Both the position numbers and the translations under genes were made by a program. The notes under the pieces were generated by a model, which had not been told where the DNA came from, did not search any database, and saw only the letters and a program-made list of their open reading frames with translations. A stretch of DNA of 64,000 nt from JAWPMT01 sp965215825 (GTDB lineage Bacteria > Bacteroidota > Bacteroidia > Cytophagales > Cyclobacteriaceae): NCBI GenBank assembly GCA_965215825.1, contig CBDCEM010000003.1, positions 4,216,001 through 4,280,000 on the forward strand. Direction: 5' to 3'. This document shows positions 34,393 to 41,364 of this stretch, piece by piece. How positions within the stretch are numbered: position 1 is the first letter of the stretch; each line of letters begins with the position of its first letter.

Positions 34393-35372
34393 GAGGAATA
34401 TTGACTGTCTCGTTGAGTTTAATAGTAGTTCTTGGCTTTGCACAACCTCACATCATCAAGAAAGAGTTGTTACTGATGGGTAGCACCTTCGAATTAATTG
34501 CTACACATAAGGAAAAAAACACGGCATGGGAAGCCATTGCCGCCGCGGAGTACGAAATCCGAAGAATCGAGAACATGATCTCCAGTTGGCAACCAGAAAG
34601 CTACACCTCCGAAATCAATCGACAAGCCGGTCTAAGATCTGTAGCCATTCCTCAGGAGATGTTTGAATTAATTCGTCGAAGCCAAAAAGTAAGTGAATTG
34701 ACTCAGGGTGCTTTTAGTCTGGCTTTTGGCTCAGTTTATCACCTATACAACTTCAAAAAGGAAGAAATCAACCTTCCGTCTGATTCATTGATTGACATTC
34801 ATGTTCCGTTGGCTGATTACCGAAACATCACGTTTAATTCAGCTAACCAAACAATCATGTTAAGATTTGAAGGAATGAAGATTGGATTTGGCGCCATTGG
34901 AAAAGGATATGCAGCAGATCGTGCCAAGGCAATCATGCTTGAGATGGGCATAGAGGCAGGATGTATCAATGCCGGTGGAGATCTTACCACGTGGGGTAGT
35001 CGACCCGATGGAACAAACTGGACCATTGGTATTTCCGATCCCAAAAACCAGGAGGCCATCGTCGCTTACCTTCCCACAAAAAATAAAGCCATCGTTACCT
35101 CTGGCGATTACGAAAAGTATTTTCTTTACAAGGGAGAGCGTTACAGTCATATCGTGGATCCTCGCAATGGCCGACCAGTTAAGGAAATCTCCAGTGCAAC
35201 TGTAATTTGTCCAAGTGCAGAACTTGCAGATGCGCTGGCGACTGCTGTTTGTGTTCTGGGGGAAAAGGATGGCTTGGCACTGATCAATAAACTGAATGGA
35301 ATAGAAGCGATCATCATCGATCAAAATGGAAAGAAAACGGCATCAGAGAATATCATTTTGGAGGAGTATTAG
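34389..35372 (+). CDS. apbE: FAD:protein FMN transferase (ApbE)
   Basis: The protein has 327 residues with a signal peptide at 1-19, so it acts in the periplasm. Family motifs are GAIGKGYAAD (168-177), NAGGD (194-198), HIVDPRNG (254-261) and ADALATA (280-286). The enzyme splits FAD and attaches FMN through phosphoester linkage to Ser/Thr of target proteins. No Rnf, Nqr or NosR target is nearby. The likely partners are the DUF4266 and DUF3570 proteins encoded immediately downstream; neither shows an obvious DxxSGAT site. Confidence 0.94.
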   Translation: MRGILTVSLSLIVVLGFAQPHIIKKELLLMGSTFELIATHKEKNTAWEAIAAAEYEIRRIENMISSWQPESYTSEINRQAGLRSVAIPQEMFELIRRSQKVSELTQGAFSLAFGSVYHLYNFKKEEINLPSDSLIDIHVPLADYRNITFNSANQTIMLRFEGMKIGFGAIGKGYAADRAKAIMLEMGIEAGCINAGGDLTTWGSRPDGTNWTIGISDPKNQEAIVAYLPTKNKAIVTSGDYEKYFLYKGERYSHIVDPRNGRPVKEISSATVICPSAELADALATAVCVLGEKDGLALINKLNGIEAIIIDQNGKKTASENIILEEY

Positions 35373-35565
35373 TTACGCCGCTGGCATTGGATTGATCGTA
35401 AGCTGTGCCTCTGTAAAAAGTTATCAAAAGACTTTTATCAACGACGAGGAAATGAACATCGCTGGTCATAAGACAGATTGCTTTGATCACTTTCAGTTGT
35501 ATCGCGAAGGGGCATCCGGGGGAATTGAAGTAGGAGAAACCGGCGGAGGATGCGGCTGCAACTAA
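35326..35565 (+). CDS. DUF4266 mini-lipoprotein with C-terminal GGGCGCN
   Basis: The protein has 79 residues from ATG 35326, overlapping apbE by 47 bp. The lipobox IVSC puts the acylated Cys at 27, leaving a mature peptide of about 53 residues. It keeps the DUF4266 pattern: an ASVKSYQKTFINDEEM stretch after the lipobox, FQLYREGASGG, and GGGCGCN at the C-terminus. Two closely spaced cysteines in a glycine-rich tail suggest metal binding or post-translational modification. It is always-small and flanked by ApbE and DUF3570, which makes it the likely substrate of the operon (inference). Confidence 0.85.
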   Translation: MERKRHQRISFWRSISYAAGIGLIVSCASVKSYQKTFINDEEMNIAGHKTDCFDHFQLYREGASGGIEVGETGGGCGCN

Positions 35566-36806
35566 CGGCTAATGTCACATACCGACGCTTTGACCCATTC
35601 AAGTTCCGATGCAAACGTCAGTGCCTCGTATTGATGATGGGCGTTTTGGCAAGTTATTCCACTTTTGCTCAGGATGAACGACCTTATGAAAAGTCACTGT
35701 TGTTTGATACCACAAAAATCAACGTAGACTTCCTTTTCGGCTACTACGAACAGGAAGGGAATCACTCTGTGGTGACTGGTGGCATTGGCACCGAACAATT
35801 GACGGATCAGGATTACAAAGTAGTGGTTCGTGTCCCTGTCGACTCTACCCGCAGCATCACTTTTCGTCCTAACGTAAACTATTACACATCGGCCTCAACA
35901 GATAAAATTGATAGTAAAACATCTGCCTCTAAATCGGACTTTAGGGTACAGCTCTACTTCGATTACGAAAAGGTAAATCCCTATAACCGACAATACTGGA
36001 AGTTTTCAGCAGGTGGTTCCGGGGAATCGGATTATTCCAGTAAAGGCCTGCAGCTTAGCTGGACACAATACAGAAAAGACCTCAATGCCAGTATCACATT
36101 AAGTGGTAGTGCGTTTTTTGATGATTGGGTCATGATCTTTCCGGAAGAGTTACGGACGGACTCTGCAATTCTTCCTACCGATGATAAACGAAATTCGTAC
36201 TCTTTTGCTACCACCTATTCGGGTATTCTTAGCCCTCGGATCCGGGGAAGTATCTCTGCCAGTCTCACCTACCAACAGGGCTTGCTTTCCACGCCATTTC
36301 ACAGGGCCTATTTTACTGAAGAAGAGCTGCCGCGAATTGAAAAATTACCGGGTCACCGAATGAAATTTCCCATCACCGGCCAATTTAATTTTTTCCCATT
36401 TCCTCAATTGATTCTTAAACTCTGGGGGCGCCAATACTGGGATGATTTCGGTATCACCTCAAGTACAATCCGTTTAGAATCAATAGGGAAATTAGACACG
36501 TTCTTTAGTCTTTACGGATTTTATAGGTACCACAACCAAAGCGGATCTGAGTTCTTTGGGCCTTTCAAAAGTCATTTATCAACAAGTGATTTTTATACTT
36601 CAGACTTTGATCTTTCTACGTTTGATAGTCATCATTTTGGAGCTGGCATACGTTGGAAACCTCTTAATGGACTGGCCAATTTCCCATTCTTCAAATGGCC
36701 AACGCAGTTGAGTTCCTTCAATGTTCGATTTGGACGCTACTACCGATCTGATGGATTAAGTAGCTATCAGATTTCAGGGGCCCTGGGATTTACACTTCAG
36801 AAGTAG
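35550..36806 (+). CDS. DUF3570 outer-membrane protein
   Basis: The protein has 418 residues. A signal peptide with a long basic n-region ends near SYSTFAQ (about 41). The region after it is the DUF3570 signature: FLFGYYEQEGNHSVVTGGIG, TEQLTDQDYKVVVRVPVDST and NYYTSASTDKIDSKTSASK. The rest is beta-strand-rich, consistent with an outer-membrane barrel. It overlaps DUF4266 by 16 bp. Pairing of DUF3570 with DUF4266, ApbE and thioredoxin suggests a transporter or receiver for the modified lipopeptide. Confidence 0.88.
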   Translation: MRLQLTANVTYRRFDPFKFRCKRQCLVLMMGVLASYSTFAQDERPYEKSLLFDTTKINVDFLFGYYEQEGNHSVVTGGIGTEQLTDQDYKVVVRVPVDSTRSITFRPNVNYYTSASTDKIDSKTSASKSDFRVQLYFDYEKVNPYNRQYWKFSAGGSGESDYSSKGLQLSWTQYRKDLNASITLSGSAFFDDWVMIFPEELRTDSAILPTDDKRNSYSFATTYSGILSPRIRGSISASLTYQQGLLSTPFHRAYFTEEELPRIEKLPGHRMKFPITGQFNFFPFPQLILKLWGRQYWDDFGITSSTIRLESIGKLDTFFSLYGFYRYHNQSGSEFFGPFKSHLSTSDFYTSDFDLSTFDSHHFGAGIRWKPLNGLANFPFFKWPTQLSSFNVRFGRYYRSDGLSSYQISGALGFTLQK

Positions 36807-36810
36807 AGAG

Positions 36811-37980
36811 CTAAACTTTGGTATTTTTCCCTATTCTCAAGATCACTACCAATTGAATGATCACGATGGGAATGACAAACATCAACAATGTTTCCCATCC
36901 AAAAGCGAAAATGAACCAGCCAGCTGTGAGGGCGGCGGTAGCCTGAGATCCAAACACCACGAACTCATTCAAAGCCTGAACCTTGAACCGCTCGTGTGGT
37001 CTGTAGCTTTGCGGCAATAAAGTGGTTCCTCCAACGAAAAGGAAATTCCAACCAATGCCTAAAGCAATCAACGCTACCCAATAATTGACCAGATCGTGAC
37101 TAAGGAAAGCGATACCGACACACACCAGGTAAGCGAATAGTCCCACGATCATCATCCATTTCACACCTAACTTACGGATGATCCATGCCGTAAATAATGA
37201 AGGCAGGAACATCGCCACAATATGACTTTGGATCACTGACTTGGTATCTTCCAAAGTATGACCATCCATCACGTGCATGCTTACTGGAGTGGCAGTCATT
37301 ACAAACGTCATGATCACATAACCAATCGCACCGGCTGAAATGGCCAGCCAAAAAACGGGTTGATTTATAATTTCTTTTAGAGGTCTGGGCTGCTCATTAC
37401 TAGCCTTCGCCTCAATCTCGGGATTAACAAACCCCTGTAGGATCAGGCAAGCCAAGGCAAATAGTACAGCTAATCCAAGAAAGGAACCACTGAATTCCGC
37501 ACTCAGCAAATCTTTGGCCCGAACGGCTAATTCTGGTCCGAGAAACGCTGCGATGATTCCCCCCAGCAATACGTAGGAGGCAGCTTTGGGTATATCAGGT
37601 GTCGCCACGCTCTCTATCGCTGCAAACCTAAATTGCATGACTCCAGCATTGGTAACTCCAAAAAGCAAGGTACTGAAGCAAAATCCATAGAAAGACTCAA
37701 TAGTCAACATGTACGCCGCCAATCCTGCAATTCCTACGGAGTACAGCAAGATGAGCGTAAAGGCACGCTTCCGACCTACTTTACGCATAAACAGGGTCAC
37801 TGGCACCGTGGAGATTGCAGTCCCTACGACTCCCAAAGCCACGGGAAGTGTCGACATTTCTGCTTTAGGTGCCAGCTGAGATCCAACGATCCCACCAACA
37901 AAAACGATCACTGAATTAACCGTAAGAGTCAGTGCCTGGGCCGCTGTAAGCAGCCATACATTACGATGGAGTCCGAGCAT
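36811..37980 (-). CDS. MFS transporter
   Basis: The protein has 389 residues with about twelve transmembrane segments. The loop between helices 2 and 3 carries RKVGRKRAFT, the MFS motif A variant. It resembles sugar/drug exporters of the YfcJ/NepI-like type, but the substrate cannot be fixed. Its stop lies 4 bp from the convergent DUF3570 stop, with no terminator between them. Confidence 0.88.
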   Translation of the reverse strand: MLGLHRNVWLLTAAQALTLTVNSVIVFVGGIVGSQLAPKAEMSTLPVALGVVGTAISTVPVTLFMRKVGRKRAFTLILLYSVGIAGLAAYMLTIESFYGFCFSTLLFGVTNAGVMQFRFAAIESVATPDIPKAASYVLLGGIIAAFLGPELAVRAKDLLSAEFSGSFLGLAVLFALACLILQGFVNPEIEAKASNEQPRPLKEIINQPVFWLAISAGAIGYVIMTFVMTATPVSMHVMDGHTLEDTKSVIQSHIVAMFLPSLFTAWIIRKLGVKWMMIVGLFAYLVCVGIAFLSHDLVNYWVALIALGIGWNFLFVGGTTLLPQSYRPHERFKVQALNEFVVFGSQATAALTAGWFIFAFGWETLLMFVIPIVIIQLVVILRIGKNTKV

Positions 37981-38258
37981 GAGGCAAGGTTAGTTGTTTT
38001 TACTTTCTAGTCGTGAGATTTATTGGAGTTCAATGGTGCAAATGCTCGCTTTGTCATTTGGAAAAAACAGAAGTGAGCTCTTGAATTGTCTCGCTAAATT
38101 GAGAAAACAACTGGAATTAAGTGGTTATCGAGTGGTTGAAAAAAAGCCTCAATCTCAATAATATTACACATAATCCTACTCGCTTTAAGGGAATTAAATA
38201 TCTGAAACTCAACATTTGATTTACGCTTTTGAACGGCTAAATTCCTAAAAAAAGCGCC

Positions 38259-38810
38259 ATGTCGACCGCCATCAAAGGTGCTTCCATCAGTGCTCGAATT
38301 GACTTTATTAAGGAACGATTCGGAGAAGATACCTGGCAAAAGGTATTATCACACCTGAATGAGGAAGACCAAAATATTCTTACCGGGAACATCATCGTTC
38401 TCTCTTTCTATCCATTGGAATTGAATGCACGGCTGGATGAGGCCATCGCGAAGGCGACCGATCCCAACAATCCGATCCGCGTATATCGAAACTTAGGAAG
38501 AGCGTCTGCTGATGCTAATCTGACAAGTGTTCATAAGACCTTCATTTTGGGGGATAATCCGCATCGTGTACTTAAGAGATATCCGTCCGTTAGAAAGATC
38601 TACTATAGTGATGGCACCGGGCACTACGAAAAGATTGGGGAGAGTGAAGGCTATCTCCTTTTGAAAGGTTCGTCCTTCACACTGGAAGACGATGAGAGTA
38701 CAGCTGGGTATTTCGAAAGAGGCATCGAGCTCATGGGTGGCAGAAATGTAAGTGTAGAAGTCACTAGAAAACCCAGTAGTTGCGAATATAAGTTTACCTG
38801 GGAGTATTAG
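38259..38810 (+). CDS. DUF2378 (TIGR02265)-like protein
   Basis: The protein has 183 residues. The N-terminal IKGASISARIDFIKERFGEDTWQKVLSHLNEEDQNIL and the following FYPLE segment match the DUF2378 pattern, originally named from myxobacteria and related to H-NOX-associated/V4R-like folds. No cofactor ligand is evident. It is a single gene. Confidence 0.7.
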   Translation: MSTAIKGASISARIDFIKERFGEDTWQKVLSHLNEEDQNILTGNIIVLSFYPLELNARLDEAIAKATDPNNPIRVYRNLGRASADANLTSVHKTFILGDNPHRVLKRYPSVRKIYYSDGTGHYEKIGESEGYLLLKGSSFTLEDDESTAGYFERGIELMGGRNVSVEVTRKPSSCEYKFTWEY

Positions 38811-38890
38811 GAGTTTTGTCCAATTGCCAGATTCTGAAAAGAAGTGTCACTGAAATTCTTATTTCGTGCTGTGAATGATAACTTGACCGG

Positions 38891-39322
38891 ATGAAATTTA
38901 CCTACTGGCTACTCACTTTGGCCTTGTGCGCACATTGCGGGCAATCAAAACCAGAAAATCAGCAAAATCCCAAGTTGTTGATTACAACTGTTTCCGGGCT
39001 CAGGTACCAAATCTTAAAAGAAGGTTCAGGGCCCAAAGCCGCTGAAGGAGACGAGGTGCTCATCTTCGAAACAACTACCTACAGAGACGGGACAGTACTC
39101 TATTCTAATGAAGGCGCCGAGCAGCCCTTAAAAGTGAAGATTGGTGCGGGTATGGTCCTGGAAGGCGTCGATGAAGGTCTCCGTGGCATGAGAGCCGGAG
39201 AAGTCAGAGAATTGCACCTTCCCCACTTTCTTGCAACAAGAGTCATGTATCCTGATCACATCTCACCAGATTCTGCACTGGTGATCAAGATGATTGTGAA
39301 CGAAGTGATCAAAGCTCAATAA
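38891..39322 (+). CDS. Exported FKBP-type peptidyl-prolyl isomerase
   Basis: The protein has 143 residues. A hydrophobic N-terminus followed by AHCGQS suggests a lipoprotein, though the residue before Cys is His, which is not typical of a lipobox. The FKBP fold is clear: LRYQILKEGSGPKAAEGDEVLIFETTTYRDGTVLYSNEGAEQPLKVKIGAGMVLEGVDEGLRGMRAGEVRELHLPH. It would assist folding in the periplasm or at the outer membrane. The FKBP catalytic pocket aromatic residues are only partly kept. Confidence 0.87.
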   Translation: MKFTYWLLTLALCAHCGQSKPENQQNPKLLITTVSGLRYQILKEGSGPKAAEGDEVLIFETTTYRDGTVLYSNEGAEQPLKVKIGAGMVLEGVDEGLRGMRAGEVRELHLPHFLATRVMYPDHISPDSALVIKMIVNEVIKAQ

Positions 39323-39439
39323 ATTATATCAATCCGGAAGATACATCTCCGTGTTGATGATTGATACCACAGGAGATTTATTACAGGCAATATCCCCTTT
39401 TAGCCTTCAAATCCAGTTGTTTTATGCTACCTCAATTAT

Positions 39440-39464
39440 AAATACATCAAGTTTTGAGGTATTT
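39440..39464. promoter_or_regulatory. PadR-type operator dyad 1
   Basis: AAATACATCAA (39440-39450) and TTGAGGTATTT (39454-39464) form an inverted repeat, 10 of 11 matching, with a 3-base spacer. A second similar dyad is centred 30 bp downstream. Confidence 0.65.
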
Positions 39465-39471
39465 GTTTTTT

Positions 39472-39492
39472 ATATATCAATAATTGATGTAT
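39472..39492. promoter_or_regulatory. PadR-type operator dyad 2
   Basis: ATATATCAA (39472-39480), spacer TAA, TTGATGTAT (39484-39492): 8 of 9 matching. It shares the TAyATCAA-N3-TTGAkGTA pattern with dyad 1 and ends 9 bp before ATG 39502. Confidence 0.65.
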
Positions 39493-39501
39493 TGTTGTAA
39501 T

Positions 39502-39849
39502 ATGTATTCAAAAGAATTGTTAAAAGGGACCCTGGAGGTCATTGTGTTGAAGTTACTGGCGGAACAAGGTAAAATGTATGGATACGAGCTTTCACAAAAA
39601 GTGAAAGAACAGACCGGTGGCAAAATCCATTTGAAGGATGGATCGCTATATCCGGCCCTGCATAAGATGACCCAAGATGGTATTCTTACCTTCGAAGAAG
39701 TAAACATTGGCAAGAGAATACGCAAATACTATACGCTCACAACTAAAGGAGAACAACAAAAAGAGAGTTTGATGGCCGAAATGAAAGACTTTATCAAGAC
39801 CATTGAACAAGTGATTTTCAATGACTTCAAACCTTTTCCAGCCTTATGA
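39502..39849 (+). CDS. PadR-family transcriptional regulator
   Basis: ATG 39502 (MYSKELLKGT) is chosen because upstream in-frame starts fall inside the operator dyad; the protein then has 115 residues. The winged helix is in VIVLKLLAEQGKMYGYELSQKVKEQ and LYPALHKMTQDGILTFEEVNIGKRIRKYYTLTTKG, both PadR signatures. It overlaps the following membrane-protein gene by 4 bp, so the pair is a regulator/target unit. Two dyads upstream imply autorepression. Confidence 0.93.
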   Translation: MYSKELLKGTLEVIVLKLLAEQGKMYGYELSQKVKEQTGGKIHLKDGSLYPALHKMTQDGILTFEEVNIGKRIRKYYTLTTKGEQQKESLMAEMKDFIKTIEQVIFNDFKPFPAL

Positions 39850-40457
39850 TCACAGAAGAACAAGAACAAGTCATCATTGACCAGGTAGAATCCAGTAAAA
39901 TCAGCAATCAAAGTCTAAAAGAAGATCTGATAGATCACTTATGCTGCCTGACTGAAATTCAGATGGACAAGGGGGCGAGTTTTGAAGATGCCTTGAAAGT
40001 CGCACAGGTTCAAACAGCTCCCAATGGGCTCAGTGAGATCGAAAAAGAAACCATTTTTTTACTCAATTACTCAAAAATCATATTTATGAAACGATTGACT
40101 TATCTCTCAGGCTATCTGTTTTCCCTTATATGGGCTGCAGGAGCCATCTTCAAAACGCTTCACCTTCCAGGCGCAAGTGAAATGCTTACTGGGGGTGGAA
40201 TTGGACTAGTGTTTATCTTCTTTCCACTTTTAATGATTAATAAATATAAGTATCTGGCCAGAGAAGTGCTATCTGAGCGATTGAAGTGGATATTAGGAGG
40301 AATTACTCTGGGCCTCCTCATTCTATCGATCTCCATGAAACTGCTTCACCTTATGGGTGCCGGTGAGATGCTCGCTATAAGTTTTCTATTCTTCGGATTT
40401 GGATTCTTGCCCTTCTTCTTTTTTAGGATGTATCGAAAATCGGTCGAGGAACTCTAA
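39846..40457 (+). CDS. HAAS-like membrane protein with GldL-like motif
   Basis: The protein has 203 residues. About 1-65 is a soluble helical domain (SLKEDLIDHLCCLTEIQMDKGASFEDALKVAQ) like the HAAS domain often fused to or following PadR. Then come four membrane helices in two hairpins. Both hairpins contain a repeated motif, AIFKTLHLPGASEML and SMKLLHLMGAGEML, recalling the FKxMHWPGA motif of the gliding protein GldL. It is coupled to the upstream PadR by an ATGA overlap, and a terminator follows. Confidence 0.82.
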   Translation: MITEEQEQVIIDQVESSKISNQSLKEDLIDHLCCLTEIQMDKGASFEDALKVAQVQTAPNGLSEIEKETIFLLNYSKIIFMKRLTYLSGYLFSLIWAAGAIFKTLHLPGASEMLTGGGIGLVFIFFPLLMINKYKYLAREVLSERLKWILGGITLGLLILSISMKLLHLMGAGEMLAISFLFFGFGFLPFFFFRMYRKSVEEL

Positions 40458-40480
40458 GATCAAATTACTCAAAATGAAAG

Positions 40481-40506
40481 GGCTGCTTAATCGAGTAGCC
40501 TTTTTT
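40481..40506 (+). terminator. Intrinsic terminator after the PadR/HAAS-like operon
   Basis: GGCTGCT (40481-40487) pairs with AGTAGCC (40494-40500; one wobble) and six T residues follow. Confidence 0.9.
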
Positions 40507-40553
40507 GTTGTTCGTTTCTGAGTTGGTCGTGATAACAGTAACCAGTATTAAAA

Positions 40554-40577
40554 GTCGTTGGTGACAACACCAACGAC
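40554..40577. repeat. Perfect 10-bp hairpin upstream of the DUF1737 gene
   Basis: GTCGTTGGTG (40554-40563) and CACCAACGAC (40568-40577) are perfectly complementary with an ACAA loop. A T-run follows only 14 bp later (40592 region), so it is not a standard terminator. It could be a leader structure for the gene at 40682. Confidence 0.65.
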
Positions 40578-40681
40578 GGGCTTAAGTGGCCTTTTTATTG
40601 ACAGGTTTAAAAAACATCCGACTGATAAATGCGTAACCTTCAAAACAACAAACCAATCATCATCTCAATAAATCCTTAGTT

Positions 40682-40831
40682 ATGCAATACACTATCGCAA
40701 AGGCCCACACGCCCGAATTACTTATGGAGGCGGTCAATTCTAAAATACAGGAAGGTTGGGTTCCCCAAGGTGGTATAGCCGTTGCCAATGCTTCAAACAT
40801 GATTTATGCACAGGCCATGATCAAGGGGTAG
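40682..40831 (+). CDS. DUF1737 micro-protein
   Basis: A 49-residue frame begins MQYTIAKAHTPELLMEAVN and continues KIQEGWVPQGGIAV...MIYAQAMIKG. The KIQEGWxPQGGIxV core followed by YxQAMIK is the DUF1737 signature, so despite its size this is a genuine gene. Function is unknown. A strong terminator follows 27 bp after the stop, so it is an independent small transcription unit. Confidence 0.9.
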   Translation: MQYTIAKAHTPELLMEAVNSKIQEGWVPQGGIAVANASNMIYAQAMIKG

Positions 40832-40858
40832 TATTTTCAAATTCATCGAAGCCCGTAG

Positions 40859-40884
40859 GCCACCCAATCCAGGTGGCTTTTTTT
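40859..40884 (+). terminator. Intrinsic terminator after the DUF1737 gene
   Basis: GCCACC (40859-40864) pairs with GGTGGC (40872-40877) around CAATCCA, followed by seven T residues. Confidence 0.92.
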
Positions 40885-40979
40885 ATTGATTGTAATCTTA
40901 GAGGTGGATTTACAAACCCGTTATCATATTCAACCCCACACTATTGTACAGGTTCAATTACATGATTTATTTATTATGC

Positions 40980-40996
40980 ATATATGAAACATATAT
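40980..40996. promoter_or_regulatory. Dyad upstream of the second PadR gene
   Basis: ATATATG (40980-40986), AAA, CATATAT (40990-40996) is a perfect inverted repeat with a 3-base spacer, the same spacer length as at the PadR gene of 39502. It ends 29 bp before ATG 41026. The AT-rich sequence makes chance more likely. Confidence 0.5.
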
Positions 40997-41025
40997 ATTA
41001 TATTCACGTTTGCATAACAAACGAA

Positions 41026-41364
41026 ATGAAAACGAAAGGAGATTTTCTCGGAGAGTTTGAAGAACTCATCTTAATCGCAGTAGCCTCCCTACTAGACGAA
41101 GCCTACGGCGTTGCCGTCATGAAATACATTGAGAAGGAAGCAGGTCGTTCCTCCAATATCAGTGCAGTTCATGAGGGCCTCAAAAGGCTCGAAAAGAAAG
41201 GGATGGTAGAATCCAAGATGGGGGGTGCCACACAAGTGAGAGGTGGAAGACGGAAACGATATTTTTTATTGACTGATTTCGGAAGAAAAAAGCTTGAAGA
41301 GTTAATGTTGATGAAAATACAACTCTATAGCAAGGTTCCCAATTTCAATTTAAAGATCACATAA
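41026..41364 (+). CDS. PadR-family transcriptional regulator (orphan-permease associated)
   Basis: ATG 41026 (MKTKGDFLGE) is used; a longer frame would begin in the operator dyad. The protein has 112 residues: LGEFEELILIAVASLLDEAYGVAVMKYIEKEAGRSSNISAVHEGLKRLEKKGMVES followed by GGRRKRYFLLTDFGRKKLEEL, a PadR winged helix. Its stop TAA overlaps the permease ATG by one base (TAATG). The same PadR type recurs at 55481, again ahead of permeases, and both probably repress their operons. Confidence 0.93.
   Translation: MKTKGDFLGEFEELILIAVASLLDEAYGVAVMKYIEKEAGRSSNISAVHEGLKRLEKKGMVESKMGGATQVRGGRRKRYFLLTDFGRKKLEELMLMKIQLYSKVPNFNLKIT

Noticed and set aside
34860..35324. 154-codon minus-strand open frame inside apbE
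   Set aside because: It lies entirely antisense to a clear ApbE gene with all catalytic motifs and its translation has no recognisable domain.
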